A stretch of DNA of 64,000 bases from Leptospira sp. WS60.C2 (GTDB lineage Bacteria; Spirochaetota; Leptospiria; Leptospirales; Leptospiraceae). Below are positions 9,304 to 19,060 of this stretch, piece by piece (position 1 is the first letter of the stretch; each line of letters opens with the position of its first letter). The notes under the pieces were generated by a model. It had not been told where the DNA came from and did no database searches. It was given only the letters and a program-made list of their open reading frames with translations. A program made the translations under genes and the position numbers. Where the stretch lies: contig NZ_CP162133.1 in NCBI RefSeq assembly GCF_040833955.1, forward strand, positions 2,006,001 to 2,070,000, written 5' to 3'.

Positions 9304-10071
9304 TCATAATATTTTTCGCCAAATGGTTGTTTGCCAAAAATATAGATTATAAGGTCCAGGAGAAATAAAATCGAAAAGTTCCCAGATTCCACTGTCTCTA
9401 AGGCTATCTTTTACAAAGCTATAGTGTTCTCTTTCAGCGTTATCTAAAATGAAAAAACCATTTTTCTTTAATTTTGCTTTCGACTCAAGAAAACAAGAAG
9501 GTCTTGCTCTCCCATCCAATAGTATAACATCAAAGAAATCATCGGGATAATTTGAAATAGACTTTGCGTATGCTTCAAAACTCATATTTGACAAATTTAT
9601 ATCACTAGACTGATAAAGCATAGGATTTCCTGGATCAAAAGAGGAAAGTTTATTATTATACTCTGGTACTTTCAAATAACCTGTCCAATTTTCAGCTTTA
9701 CCCTTTGCTGAAACACACTCTTTAACACGCATAAACCAAGTTTCATCATGTTCTACACTAAAGACCTTGTCTGTTAAATTAAGAAAAAATAGCGTAGAGC
9801 CTCCTGCCCCGTATTCAAAAACTTTCATCTTACTATTCAATGAAACTCTTAAAAATCTCATTGCATCGAAGTTGATCCATGGTTGCTCATCTAGCAATGG
9901 GTTTTTGTCTGATGATAAGCTTAAATACCAAGGTATGAAATTCCGAAAATAGGATATATATGAAAACCTATTAGGATGAATTGTTTTAATTTTTCTATAC
10001 TCTGAGTTATAAATACATATTTTATTATACACAAGATTCATTGTTTTTTTTATAATTCTAAATATTTTCAT
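9304..10071 (-). CDS. SAM-dependent methyltransferase-like protein
   Basis: The 255-residue product has a Rossmann SAM-binding pattern: KVFEYGAGGSTLFFL (motif I), VFSVEHDETW (acidic end of strand 2), FFDVILLDGRARPSCF and LKKNGFFILDNAER. Together these fit a class I methyltransferase. The start overlaps the wzt-like stop as ATGA, so it is translationally coupled to the exporter genes. In many ABC-dependent O-antigen systems a chain-terminating methyltransferase is encoded next to wzt, and this protein or its FkbM neighbour could play that role; that is inference only. No signal peptide is visible. Confidence 0.72.
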   Translation of the reverse strand: MKIFRIIKKTMNLVYNKICIYNSEYRKIKTIHPNRFSYISYFRNFIPWYLSLSSDKNPLLDEQPWINFDAMRFLRVSLNSKMKVFEYGAGGSTLFFLNLTDKVFSVEHDETWFMRVKECVSAKGKAENWTGYLKVPEYNNKLSSFDPGNPMLYQSSDINLSNMSFEAYAKSISNYPDDFFDVILLDGRARPSCFLESKAKLKKNGFFILDNAEREHYSFVKDSLRDSGIWELFDFISPGPYNLYFWQTTIWRKIL

Positions 10072-11351
10072 TGTCCTTCTTCTCTTACTTTGAGACTTAT
10101 TTTATAGTCTGCTAAAAAATAACCTTGTTTTATATCTGGAATTTTACCGTTACCATAGTAATCAGATATTTCGACATCCAAATAAGCTACATTTTGCACC
10201 CAATCTGCAATCTCACCATTTACGGTTCCGAATAAAGTTAAATAATACCTTCCGGAATTTAAAGGTAATTTAGGAATAAATATCTCTATACAATCTTGGT
10301 CTTTGTCAATAGAATTGAAAGTTGAGTTTATGATATCACTTCCTAATAAGAGTATTCTTTCACCCATGTGATTGTCTATTCCAATAGAAATATTTAAGTT
10401 TAAGACTTTTTCCAAATACTGCTCAAAAAAAAGTAGAATTTTTAGAGATTCGCCTGAATAGTGAGTAGAAGTATTTTCACCTTCTCTATTTATCAAATCT
10501 AATCGAACAAATCGAATAGCGCCATTACCTTCCCTATCAGTCCTTGTGATTAAATCATTGCTACCAGTAGATTTAAGTTCATTGAAATAACTTTTAATAA
10601 CATCTTTGGCTATTCCATTTTCACAAATTCTTCCATCCTTCATCCAAATTACATTTTCACATAAATTTGATATCGCGTTAAGGCTGTGACTTACAAACAA
10701 CACGGTTCTCCCTTGATTTTTGCTAACATCTTCCATCTTGCCTAAACATTTTTTTTGAAAGTTTGCATCACCAACAGCTAAGACCTCGTCAACTATTAAA
10801 ATATCTGGATCAAGGTGAGCCGCTACTGCAAAAGCTAGTCGCACATACATTCCGCTTGAGTATCTCTTAACTGGTGTATCGATAAAATATTCAACTCCAG
10901 CAAAATCAACGATCTCATCAAATTTGCGTTTTACTTCTTTGGTGGTCATACCCAAAATAGCGCCATTCAAATAGATATTCTCTCTTCCTGTGAGTTCAGG
11001 GTGAAAACCTGTGCCTACTTCTAATAAACTTGCAACTCGACCTTTGATTTTAATGGAACCAGAAGTTGGAGTCGTCACTCGAGATAATATTTTTAAAAGT
11101 GTAGACTTCCCAGCTCCATTTCTCCCGATAATTCCAATTCTATCCCCTTGTTCAATGTCAAAGGAAACATCCTTCAATGCCCAAAATCTATCTCCGTGAA
11201 CTCGGCTGGTTTCATCAATTTTGGAATTTGGATCCTCTTTTCCTAAAATCCTTGCCCATAAACTCTGTAAATCTTTAGTTAGAGTTCCGTGTCCGATAAC
11301 TCCTAATCGGTATTCTTTCGAAACATGATTAACTTGAATTATTGAAGACAT
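10068..11351 (-). CDS. wzt: O-antigen ABC exporter ATPase (Wzt-like) with C-terminal glycan-binding domain
   Basis: The first 245 residues of 427 are an ABC ATPase: Walker A GRNGAGKST at 76-84, signature YSSGMYVRLA at 164-173, Walker B DILIVDEVLAVGD at 183-195 and switch His222. The C-terminal 170 residues are beta-rich (NLNISIGIDNHMGERILL) and match the Wzt C-terminal domain, which reads the modified non-reducing end of the O-antigen before export. With the permease upstream it would form the inner-membrane exporter. Six nt separate the two genes. Confidence 0.9.
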   Translation of the reverse strand: MSSIIQVNHVSKEYRLGVIGHGTLTKDLQSLWARILGKEDPNSKIDETSRVHGDRFWALKDVSFDIEQGDRIGIIGRNGAGKSTLLKILSRVTTPTSGSIKIKGRVASLLEVGTGFHPELTGRENIYLNGAILGMTTKEVKRKFDEIVDFAGVEYFIDTPVKRYSSGMYVRLAFAVAAHLDPDILIVDEVLAVGDANFQKKCLGKMEDVSKNQGRTVLFVSHSLNAISNLCENVIWMKDGRICENGIAKDVIKSYFNELKSTGSNDLITRTDREGNGAIRFVRLDLINREGENTSTHYSGESLKILLFFEQYLEKVLNLNISIGIDNHMGERILLLGSDIINSTFNSIDKDQDCIEIFIPKLPLNSGRYYLTLFGTVNGEIADWVQNVAYLDVEISDYYGNGKIPDIKQGYFLADYKISLKVREEGQ

Positions 11352-11357
11352 CTTAGA

Positions 11358-12212
11358 TCAAACCGTATCCATAAAACTTCTTTCCACTTTATGGAATGAT
11401 AAAATTCCAACGATTAAGATGAAAATGGTAATTGCCCAACTTTGAATATAATAACCAACTTCCAAGGTACCTTGCCCTAAGAATGCAATTCGAAAGGTTT
11501 CAATGATGGATACCATGGGATTTAACATATACAGCGTTAAATATTCCTTAGGAATCATAGATGCTGGATAAACCACTGGTGTTGCATACATCCAAAGTTG
11601 AACACCAAAGGTCATCAAAAAAACTAAATCTCGATATTTAGTGGTGAATGATGAAATTAAAATACCTACACCTAACCCTAAACAAGCCATTTGTAGAAGC
11701 GCAAAAGGAATACCAACCAACCACATTGTTAGCTGCATATCAAAACCTGCAGAAATATAGTATATATAAACAAGAAGAAATAAAATCAATTGGATTAAAA
11801 ATTGAGCCATGTTAATAATTACTGTGGAGATAGGAATCACCAGACGAGGGAAATAAACTTTTCCAAATATACTCGCATTATTAATGAATGTATTTGATGT
11901 TCCATTCAGTGAACTTGCAAAATAATTCCATGCAATTGTCCCACTCATATAAAATAAAAATGGAGGAATTCCATCAGTTGAAAGTTTAGCCATTTTTCCA
12001 AATACCATTGTAAAAACAAATGTTGTAAAGATAGGCTGAATCAGGTACCAAAGAGGTCCAAGAATCGTCTGTTTATACAAAACCACAAAATCTCTTTTTA
12101 CAAATAACAAAATTAGGTCTCGATACCTCCAGATATCTCCTAGATTTATATCAAAGAGACCTTTTTTAGGTTCAATTAATAAATCCCATCCCGAATTCGA
12201 ATCTTTTTTCAA
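11358..12212 (-). CDS. wzm: O-antigen ABC exporter permease (Wzm-like, ABC-2)
   Basis: This is a 284-residue ABC-2 type permease with about six membrane segments. The cytoplasmic start has WRYRDLILLFVKRDFVVLYKQTILGPLWYLIQP, the usual amphipathic opening of this family, and later WMYATPVVYPASMIPKEY and YMLNPMVSIIETFR are well-conserved polysaccharide exporter motifs. The start codon appears to be TTG (12212), with an AAGGAAAGGTGG ribosome site about 9 nt upstream. It pairs with the ATPase encoded immediately downstream. The gap before it (12213-12391) holds a palindrome. Confidence 0.9.
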   Translation of the reverse strand: MKKDSNSGWDLLIEPKKGLFDINLGDIWRYRDLILLFVKRDFVVLYKQTILGPLWYLIQPIFTTFVFTMVFGKMAKLSTDGIPPFLFYMSGTIAWNYFASSLNGTSNTFINNASIFGKVYFPRLVIPISTVIINMAQFLIQLILFLLVYIYYISAGFDMQLTMWLVGIPFALLQMACLGLGVGILISSFTTKYRDLVFLMTFGVQLWMYATPVVYPASMIPKEYLTLYMLNPMVSIIETFRIAFLGQGTLEVGYYIQSWAITIFILIVGILSFHKVERSFMDTV

Positions 12213-12307
12213 TGATTTTGCCCACCTTTCCTTTAGGAAATATTCTTTTTATATTGATTCATAATTCTAGGAGAAAATTGAATCGATTCTTCTGATTATC
12301 TTGCTGT

Positions 12308-12339
12308 TTCATATCGAATACGCTCACTTTCGATATGAA
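12308..12339. repeat. 11-bp perfect inverted repeat between fcl and the exporter permease
   Basis: TTCATATCGAA (12308-12318) and TTCGATATGAA (12329-12339) are exact reverse complements around a 10-nt loop. There is no T-run on either side, so it does not look like a rho-independent terminator. It could be an operator or an mRNA hairpin separating the sugar-nucleotide genes from the export genes. Confidence 0.6.
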
Positions 12340-12391
12340 TTTACTGAGTTCTCGATTTGAAAATAGAAAAGGTTCCTTGAAATCCATGTAC

Positions 12392-13348
12392 TTACCTTTC
12401 CACTCCACCATTCAAAAGAAAATCATCATAAGCCAAACGAATCCCATCTCGTAGTTCCACTTCGTGTTTCCAACCCATTCGATGCAGCTTGGATACATCC
12501 AAAAGTTTTCTAGGGGTTCCATCTGGTTTTGTTAAATCAAAAGAAAGCTTTCCTAGGTATCCCACTACATCCTTGATGGTTTCCGCAAGTTCTCGGATAC
12601 TCACTTCAATTCCTGAACCGACATTCACATGTTCCCCACCGCGACCTTCCCGAAATTCATCATATTGTTTCATCAAAAAGACACAGGCCCTTGCCATATC
12701 ATCCGAATATAAGAATTCGCGAAGTGGATTGCCTGTTCCCCAGATGACCACTTCAGGAAGGTTATTCACTTTCGCCTCATGAAACCGACGAAGGAGTGCA
12801 GGAAGGACATGTGAATTCTGGGGATGGTAATTATCCCCTGGTCCATAGAGATTCGTTGGCATCACGGAAAAAAATTCCGTTCCATATTGCCGATTGTAAC
12901 TTTGACACATCACAATCCCTGCAATTTTCGCCACCGCGTAAGGCTCATTTGTTGGTTCAAGTTTACCATCTAACAGTTGCCCCTCGTCCATTGGTTGTTT
13001 GGCAAACTTAGGATAAATGCAAGAAGATCCCAAAAAACATAGTTTTTTGCCTTGGTAACGATACGTGGCATCAATAATATTGTTTTGAATCTGTAGATTG
13101 GAAAAAATAAACTCAGCAGGATAGGTATTATTGGCATGGATGCCACCTACTTTTGCGGCAGCAAGGAAAACATACTCGGGACGCTCTTTCTCAAAAAACT
13201 GGTTCACTTCCTGTTGATTTGTTAAATCAAGTTCACTTCTCGTTCGACCAATGACATTGGTATAACCTTGTTGCTTTAAAACACGAACGAGTGCGGAGCC
13301 CACTAGTCCTCTATGACCTGCTACGTAAATTTTTGAGTCTTTATTCAT
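12392..13348 (-). CDS. fcl: GDP-L-fucose synthase
   Basis: This is a 318-residue short-chain dehydrogenase of the GDP-4-keto-6-deoxymannose epimerase/reductase family. It has the NADP motif [10 protein letters not shown] (11-20), [12 protein letters not shown] (63-74), catalytic Ser in GSSCIYP (107-113) and YAVAK with Y137 and K141. [13 protein letters not shown] is diagnostic for this enzyme. It makes GDP-L-fucose, using NADPH, from the product of GDP-mannose dehydratase. No gmd gene is in the window, so the substrate must come from elsewhere. It lies 8 nt downstream of rmlB in the same transcript. Confidence 0.9.
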   Translation of the reverse strand: MNKDSKIYVAGHRGLVGSALVRVLKQQGYTNVIGRTRSELDLTNQQEVNQFFEKERPEYVFLAAAKVGGIHANNTYPAEFIFSNLQIQNNIIDATYRYQGKKLCFLGSSCIYPKFAKQPMDEGQLLDGKLEPTNEPYAVAKIAGIVMCQSYNRQYGTEFFSVMPTNLYGPGDNYHPQNSHVLPALLRRFHEAKVNNLPEVVIWGTGNPLREFLYSDDMARACVFLMKQYDEFREGRGGEHVNVGSGIEVSIRELAETIKDVVGYLGKLSFDLTKPDGTPRKLLDVSKLHRMGWKHEVELRDGIRLAYDDFLLNGGVER

Positions 13349-13356
13349 ACTGAGTG

Positions 13357-14412
13357 TTACTTAATCCCATGATTCCTTTTCAAAGAGAATGATTGCTTAT
13401 ATTTCTCTACATACCAGTCGATCGTTTTGATAATACCCGTTCCAAATGTTTCTTCTGGCACCCATCCAAGTTCTGCTTTCATTTTGGACGCATCAATGGC
13501 ATATCGTTTGTCATGTCCGGGTCGATCCTTAACGTAGGTAATCAGTTCCGAATACGATTTACCACTATCCCTTGGGATTTTTTTATCTAAATAGTCACAG
13601 ATGACTTTCACAACCTGATTATTCGTGAGTTCATTATTCCCACCAATATTATACGTTTCCCCGAGTTTCCCACCCAATAGAACCTTTTCAATCCCTTTGG
13701 CATGATCTAAAACATATAGCCAATCGCGAACATTCATTCCCGTTCCATAGATCGGTATTCCTTTCTCCATTAGAGCATTTCGGATAATCGTCGGAATCAA
13801 TTTTTCATCATGTTGTTTTGGCCCATAATTATTCGAGCAATTGGTAATCATCACAGGCATTCCATAGGTATGGTAATAACTTCTCACTAAATGGTCGGAG
13901 GAAGCCTTACTTGCGCTATACGGTGAGTTTGGCTTGTATGGTGAGTTCTCGGTAAAAAATCCATCAGCATCCAAAGACCCAAACACTTCATCTGTTGAAA
14001 TATGAAGGAACCTTGCTGACTCAAACCCTTGTTTTTTTGTAAATGGTGCCGAAAACCAAGTGGTATATGCTTTCTGTAGGAGTTCAAACGTACCAATCAC
14101 ATTGGTTTCTAAAAATACCTTTGGATTTCTGATAGAGTTATCCACATGGCTTTCTGCAGCAAAATGGATCACCAAATCAAATTGATACTCATCAAAAAGG
14201 GATCCAACCAAACTTGCATTACAAATATCCCCTTCTACAAACGTATGTCGTTTTTCATTCGTAAGTGAACTGAGATTTTCCAAATTTCCAGCATAGGTAA
14301 GTTTGTCCAAACTCACAACGTGTAGATTGGGATGTGTTTCTAAAAAATAAGGAACAAAATTGGAGCCAATGAATCCAGCAGAGCCAGTCACTAAAACATT
14401 CTTAAATTGCAT
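13357..14412 (-). CDS. rmlB: dTDP-glucose 4,6-dehydratase
   Basis: The 351-residue protein has all the marks of RmlB: NAD-binding [10 protein letters not shown] (9-18), [12 protein letters not shown], the catalytic TDE triad at 140-142 (STDEVFGSL) and YSASK with Y165 and K169. It converts dTDP-glucose to dTDP-4-keto-6-deoxyglucose, the branch point that the FdtA/FdtB pair downstream would use. The rhamnose genes rmlC and rmlD are not in this window. The ATG abuts the rmlA stop (no gap), consistent with one operon. Confidence 0.94.
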   Translation of the reverse strand: MQFKNVLVTGSAGFIGSNFVPYFLETHPNLHVVSLDKLTYAGNLENLSSLTNEKRHTFVEGDICNASLVGSLFDEYQFDLVIHFAAESHVDNSIRNPKVFLETNVIGTFELLQKAYTTWFSAPFTKKQGFESARFLHISTDEVFGSLDADGFFTENSPYKPNSPYSASKASSDHLVRSYYHTYGMPVMITNCSNNYGPKQHDEKLIPTIIRNALMEKGIPIYGTGMNVRDWLYVLDHAKGIEKVLLGGKLGETYNIGGNNELTNNQVVKVICDYLDKKIPRDSGKSYSELITYVKDRPGHDKRYAIDASKMKAELGWVPEETFGTGIIKTIDWYVEKYKQSFSLKRNHGIK

Positions 14413-15297
14413 TTACTTCATTACCGAATTCACGATATCCAAAAGATACGCGCCGTATTGATTTTTTTGGTTCAGCGTGGCATGTTTTTTTAAGGTTTCC
14501 AAACCAATAAACCCTTTTCGAAAGGCAATTTCTTCCAAACAGGCAATTTTTAAACCTTGTCTCTTTTCAATGACTTCAATAAAATTGGAGGCTTCCAACA
14601 AACTATCGTAAGTTCCTGTGTCGAGCCAAGCGTATCCTCGTCCTAAAAGCTTACATTTGAGTCTTGCTTCTTTTAGATATAATTGATTGAGCGATGTGAT
14701 TTCTAGCTCTCCTCTTTCGGAAGGAAGCACTTGTTTAGCATATTCGACTATATCACTGGGATAGAAGTACAAACCAACAACAGCAGTATTACTTTTGGGT
14801 TTTTGCGGTTTTTCCTCAATCGATAATACGCTCATTTCTGAATCCAATTCAGCGACTCCGTACCTTTCTGGATCTTTTACCGTATACCCATACACAACTG
14901 CTTTTTTGGAGGCTTTTACTTCTTTGATGGTATCAGAAAGTAACTGAATCAATCCATCGCCATAAAAAATATTATCACCTAACACAAGACAAACATCATC
15001 ATTTCCAATAAAATCTTCCCCTAACAAAAATGCTTGTGCTAAACCATCAGGAGATGGTTGGATTTTGTATTGAATTTGTAATCCAAGATCACTTCCATCT
15101 CCAAAAAGATCTTCAAAACGTTTGGTATCATTTGGTGTAGAGATGATTAAAATATCCCGAATGCCAGCAAGCATCAGCACCGACAAAGGATAGTAGATCA
15201 TCGGTTTGTCATACACAGGGAGTAATTGTTTCACAACTCCTCTTGTGAGTGGATACAACCTTGTGCCGGACCCACCAGCTAAAATGATTCCTTTCAA
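14413..15297 (-). CDS. rmlA: Glucose-1-phosphate thymidylyltransferase
   Basis: RmlA makes dTDP-glucose from dTTP and glucose-1-phosphate. The 294-residue sequence starts [18 protein letters not shown], the nucleotide-binding loop, and contains [28 protein letters not shown] and [10 protein letters not shown] as in typical enzymes. The start is TTG: it overlaps the regulator stop as TTGA and has a strong GGAGGGG about 8 nt upstream, so translation is coupled to the MarR-type gene. Confidence 0.94.
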   Translation of the reverse strand: MKGIILAGGSGTRLYPLTRGVVKQLLPVYDKPMIYYPLSVLMLAGIRDILIISTPNDTKRFEDLFGDGSDLGLQIQYKIQPSPDGLAQAFLLGEDFIGNDDVCLVLGDNIFYGDGLIQLLSDTIKEVKASKKAVVYGYTVKDPERYGVAELDSEMSVLSIEEKPQKPKSNTAVVGLYFYPSDIVEYAKQVLPSERGELEITSLNQLYLKEARLKCKLLGRGYAWLDTGTYDSLLEASNFIEVIEKRQGLKIACLEEIAFRKGFIGLETLKKHATLNQKNQYGAYLLDIVNSVMK

Positions 15298-15632
15298 CCC
15301 AACCCCTCCACACTTTCCCCCAACTTCTCTACTTCCGCTCGAAGCGCTTCATACTCTCGTTTTTTGATCTCATAAAAATGAAGTGTCATTCTCGCTTTTT
15401 CTTCAATGCCTTGCGGAGTGAGTAAATAGGTATATGCGAGTTTGTTTTTATGATTTCGAAAGTTATTCATTTTGATGAGACCTTTATCTAAAAAGGCTTT
15501 CAAAATATAGTTCACCTTCCCAAGACTCAGTCCGAGCACATCCGAGGCATCCCTTTGGGATAATTGCGGATTTTCTTCCAATAATTGAAGAAGTTTCAGG
15601 TGGTGATCGTTGTATTGAAAATTGTCTTTCAC
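15294..15632 (-). CDS. MarR-type EPS/O-antigen locus transcriptional regulator
   Basis: This is a 112-residue winged-helix protein. Residues 10-80 contain the helix-turn-helix ([31 protein letters not shown]) and wing, and the tail forms a coiled coil ([22 protein letters not shown]). It fits the MarR family EPS-associated regulator group (TIGR04176-like), usually the first gene of exopolysaccharide or O-antigen loci. The start is a GTG at 15632 with no evident ribosome site. It heads the operon and overlaps rmlA by 4 bp. The twin palindromes at 15747-15794 are candidate binding sites for it, which would imply autoregulation. Confidence 0.82.
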   Translation of the reverse strand: MKDNFQYNDHHLKLLQLLEENPQLSQRDASDVLGLSLGKVNYILKAFLDKGLIKMNNFRNHKNKLAYTYLLTPQGIEEKARMTLHFYEIKKREYEALRAEVEKLGESVEGLG

Positions 15633-15746
15633 GAGTAAAAGTTATTGAATCTCGAAACTTGATTTGGTTTCGAATCGCAGGTGAATTCGTCGAGAGAGAC
15701 CCTGTGGCATAGCTTCGCCCCCTGAGTCCCATTTTCTCACAAAATT

Positions 15747-15794
15747 TGTTCAAATACTGAACACGGTCAAGTAAAAATGTTCAGCACTTGAACA
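15747..15794. promoter_or_regulatory. Twin operator: two TGTTCA-N5-TGAACA palindromes
   Basis: TGTTCAAATACTGAACA (15747-15763) and TGTTCAGCACTTGAACA (15778-15794) share identical 6-bp arms and a 5-bp spacer of different sequence. Their starts are 31 bp apart, about three helical turns. They sit in the divergent gap (15633-15861) between the O-antigen regulator and the acyltransferase gene. A minus-strand TTGACC (15765-15770) lies between them, so the first palindrome would fall in a promoter spacer, although the matching -10 is weak. Confidence 0.75.
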
Positions 15795-15861
15795 GTCTTC
15801 TCTGCTTTTTTCAGAAATCCACTGGACGATTCAGGAAATCCAGAGAGTTTCTCCTATACCA

Positions 15862-17883
15862 ATGTATCGAAAGGAAATAGACGGCCTACGGGCTTTCGCT
15901 ATCATCGCAGTCATCCTCAACCATTTGAACCGTGCCTTATGCCCCAATGGCTATCTGGGCGTGGATTTATTTTTTGTCATTTCAGGATTTGTCATTACCA
16001 AATCCCTTATGGAACGAGAAACTTCATCATTGGTTTCGTTTCTCCATCAATTTTGGATTCGCAGAGTCAAACGACTTTTACCCGCACTCTCCTTCACTGT
16101 GGTTGTATCCATCATCATTACGTTTCTTTTTTCTTCCCATGAATCTTCACATTCAACCATGAGCATTGAGACTGGCCTTGTTTCTCTCGTGGGGATGGGA
16201 AACTTATACCTTGCCAATTTGGCAACCGATTACTTTAGCACGACTGCAGAACTGAATGCATTCACTCACACTTGGTCTCTGGGTGTTGAAGAACAATTTT
16301 ATCTATTTTTTCCTTTTCTCTTTTGGATATTCTTTCACAAAAGAAAGCGAGTCGTCCCCTTTTTTTTCACATTGTTTTTATTCACTCTACTATCTGCGTT
16401 CCTATATCGTAGCAACTTTGACAAACACCCAATCAAAGCATTTTACTTTGTGCACAATCGTTTTTGGGAATTGAGTTTAGGATCCCTTGTGTTTTTTCTG
16501 TCGGAAGGAATGCAAACAAAAACGAATAGAATCCAAAAACTTTATCAATGGATTTCCAATGTTTTATTGCCTTTATTCATTGTATTCCTAACTTACTTTT
16601 TATTTGATCCAAACGGTAACGTTCGTCCCTCAAAGAATGATACGTTATTTGTTTCCTTACTTGCATGTGCTATCTTATTCTTCTCAAATAATGCAAACAA
16701 AGCCGTTGTTATCTTACAATTGATACCATTCCAATGGGTCGGACTCTTGTCGTATTCTTTGTATTTATGGCACTGGCCGATCATCACTTTTTTTCGTTGG
16801 ACGTATGGTGTCTCATTCGGATCCATTCCCTTGATTTTGTTTCTCTGTTTTACCTTTGCGAGTGTATCCTATTTTTGGATCGAAACTCCTGCAAGGAGAC
16901 TGGACTGGAAGTGGAAGTTTTGGAATTCCAATGGCAAAGTCTCACCAGCACTGCTTGGAATCACAAGCTCAATCCTAATCATCATCTTTGTTCGCTTGGG
17001 ACTTTATCCTTTTTATTCAAAAGGAAATTTCTTTCTTGGGAAAACGGCACCATTAGAATCAAAGGGAGTTCTTAACCTTCTATCACCAATATCGTTTAAT
17101 GAGGAAACCTGGGACCCTAATCAATGTGTCCTCGTGAACAATAAAGACTTATCCAAAAAAATATCGATCAATGAATGTTCCATTGGAAAAAAGAACGTAC
17201 AAAAACGGAGGACATTGGTCATTGGAAATTCGTTTGGTGTTGCGATGGTACCAATGTTTCAATCGATAGCGGAATCTCATTCTCAAGTCACGATCATATC
17301 CTCTCTAGGGAGTGCTCCAGCACCTAATCTATCTACAGAAAATAATTGGTTGAAAACGCACGAATATTATTGGAATCAAATCATTCCTGAATTCATCAAG
17401 GAATTAAAACCAAACGACCATATCATTCTGGTCTTTGATATCAATGGTTTCACCTATGAAAGGAACTCAGTCAAAATTTTTAGCAATGCATTAAACGAGT
17501 TGATTACATCACTTAAATCCAAAAAAATCAATGTGATTCTACAACATACGATTCCATATATGAGGGAATCCAACTGTACTCCCGATATGGCAATCAAACA
17601 ATGGTGGCACTTCCAATGGGCTCCTCCATGCCATTATTTTACGAAAGATGAAACAATAGCAAAGCGAGAACCTCTAAGCAACGCTCTAAATGAATTGCAA
17701 AATCAACATGCAAATTTTTATGTTTTAGATTTGTTAGATATCTTTTGCCCAGATACAATATGTACATTTATGCATCCCAACGGACAATTTCTATACCGAG
17801 ATGAGTTTTCTCATCCGAGTATCGAAGCCAGTATCCTTGCGCGTAAGAAACTACTAGATTTGATCCAAAGCATTCAAAAGTGA
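15862..17883 (+). CDS. OafA/YrhL-type membrane acyltransferase with SGNH-like C-terminus
   Basis: The protein is 673 residues. Residues 1-370 are an acyltransferase-3 domain with about ten membrane helices; RKEIDGLRAFAIIAVILNH (3-21) carries the conserved arginine and histidine, and HTWSLGVEEQFYLFFPF is the second family hallmark. From about residue 440 a periplasmic SGNH-hydrolase-like domain follows. Its first block reads VIGNSFG instead of the usual GDSH, and a later block has SHPS near the end. Such proteins O-acetylate LPS or other envelope glycans. It diverges from the O-antigen operon across the twin operators, so shared control and O-antigen acetylation are plausible. Confidence 0.87.
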   Translation: MYRKEIDGLRAFAIIAVILNHLNRALCPNGYLGVDLFFVISGFVITKSLMERETSSLVSFLHQFWIRRVKRLLPALSFTVVVSIIITFLFSSHESSHSTMSIETGLVSLVGMGNLYLANLATDYFSTTAELNAFTHTWSLGVEEQFYLFFPFLFWIFFHKRKRVVPFFFTLFLFTLLSAFLYRSNFDKHPIKAFYFVHNRFWELSLGSLVFFLSEGMQTKTNRIQKLYQWISNVLLPLFIVFLTYFLFDPNGNVRPSKNDTLFVSLLACAILFFSNNANKAVVILQLIPFQWVGLLSYSLYLWHWPIITFFRWTYGVSFGSIPLILFLCFTFASVSYFWIETPARRLDWKWKFWNSNGKVSPALLGITSSILIIIFVRLGLYPFYSKGNFFLGKTAPLESKGVLNLLSPISFNEETWDPNQCVLVNNKDLSKKISINECSIGKKNVQKRRTLVIGNSFGVAMVPMFQSIAESHSQVTIISSLGSAPAPNLSTENNWLKTHEYYWNQIIPEFIKELKPNDHIILVFDINGFTYERNSVKIFSNALNELITSLKSKKINVILQHTIPYMRESNCTPDMAIKQWWHFQWAPPCHYFTKDETIAKREPLSNALNELQNQHANFYVLDLLDIFCPDTICTFMHPNGQFLYRDEFSHPSIEASILARKKLLDLIQSIQK

Positions 17884-17941
17884 ACACATTCTCACCAGAA
17901 TCCAATTGACTTTTCCCCCTTTTCTTTGGATACCTACCTCA

Positions 17942-19060
17942 ATGAAACCCAAAAAACATACGATCCCCTACGACTTACTCATCAAACTCGTAAGTCTTGC
18001 CAAAGGGTTTGTTTTCCAGTCGATTGAGGAAAATTTCCAAGGGAAAGAAGAATTAGAATCACCCTATCCATCTGCCCTTCTCTGCAATCATGTGTCTGAA
18101 GCAGACGTTGTTTCCTTGTCCATGGTGTATGAAAGACTCAACCCCAAAATCAAAATGATCATTCCAGCAAGAGAAGACATTTTAAGCCCTAAGTTTTTAC
18201 AAAAAGAATTTCGGGCAACAGGGGTTCTCAAATGGTTTTTTAAATTAATTGATGCTACCAATATCATCCCGTTTTTATTAAAATACATAGGAGCTGTTCC
18301 CATTAAACGACCGTTCCGTGACAATGCAAGAGAACTTCTCAAAAAAGGAGAACTTCGTGATAAGGTAGACAGTGAATGGACGGATATGGTGGATCACATT
18401 CGAAAAGGTCGCAATTTGTTTATGTTCCCAGAAGGAACCTACAACCACGACGGATTTTTAAATCAAGTGAAACGGGGTGCTTACTACATTAAATCCAAAA
18501 TCGACAAACTACATTTTAATAGTTTTACCTTAACCTATGATCATTTGTCCTATCGAAAAACCAAACTTTACATCAAATATGGTAAACCTTTTGAAATCCC
18601 AAGTGAGATGTCAGGAGACCAAGTGGTAAAACTCGTGGCAGACATTTTGGGCAAACACTATACTGTGACGATTGGTAACTTAACGTCCTTCGTTTTGTTA
18701 AAATTAGAAAAAGAAACCAAGATCAAAAAACAACAAATCATCGATTTGTTAACACATTTCAAAACCCAAATCGAAACCCAATTTCCTGAAATGACAATTG
18801 CTTCTGAATTAAGAAAAGAATCGTTTCACACACAACTGGAACTCATCTTACAAAAGTTAAAGAAAATCAATTTTATTGATTGGGAAGACGAAATGATTCG
18901 AACCAAAGAACTTCTTTACCAAATACCAAAATCCATTCACAATTTAAAGAAATCCAATATCGTTTTGTACCATAGAAACCAACTCACTGCTCATTTGACA
19001 AAATTAGAATCCATTTGGAACCAACTTACAATCGACACAGGAGTGAAATCGAGCACATGA
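17942..19060 (+). CDS. PlsC-like 1-acylglycerol-3-phosphate acyltransferase family protein
   Basis: From the ATG at 17942 the protein is 372 residues; the frame could extend to a TTG at 17906, which is less likely. The HX4D acyltransferase motif is NHVSEAD and the downstream block is FPEGTYNHDG, both typical of PlsC-type enzymes that transfer a fatty acyl chain to a phospholipid or related acceptor. AVPIKR before the second block matches the family too. The C-terminal 130 residues are charged and helical and are not part of the standard domain. The real substrate is unknown. The stop overlaps the next small lipoprotein as ATGA. Confidence 0.8.
   Translation: MKPKKHTIPYDLLIKLVSLAKGFVFQSIEENFQGKEELESPYPSALLCNHVSEADVVSLSMVYERLNPKIKMIIPAREDILSPKFLQKEFRATGVLKWFFKLIDATNIIPFLLKYIGAVPIKRPFRDNARELLKKGELRDKVDSEWTDMVDHIRKGRNLFMFPEGTYNHDGFLNQVKRGAYYIKSKIDKLHFNSFTLTYDHLSYRKTKLYIKYGKPFEIPSEMSGDQVVKLVADILGKHYTVTIGNLTSFVLLKLEKETKIKKQQIIDLLTHFKTQIETQFPEMTIASELRKESFHTQLELILQKLKKINFIDWEDEMIRTKELLYQIPKSIHNLKKSNIVLYHRNQLTAHLTKLESIWNQLTIDTGVKSST

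Noticed and set aside
15484..15753. 89-codon minus-strand open frame upstream of and overlapping the MarR-type gene
   Set aside because: The predicted protein is low in typical codon bias, overlaps the real regulator in another frame and covers the operator region; no ribosome site.
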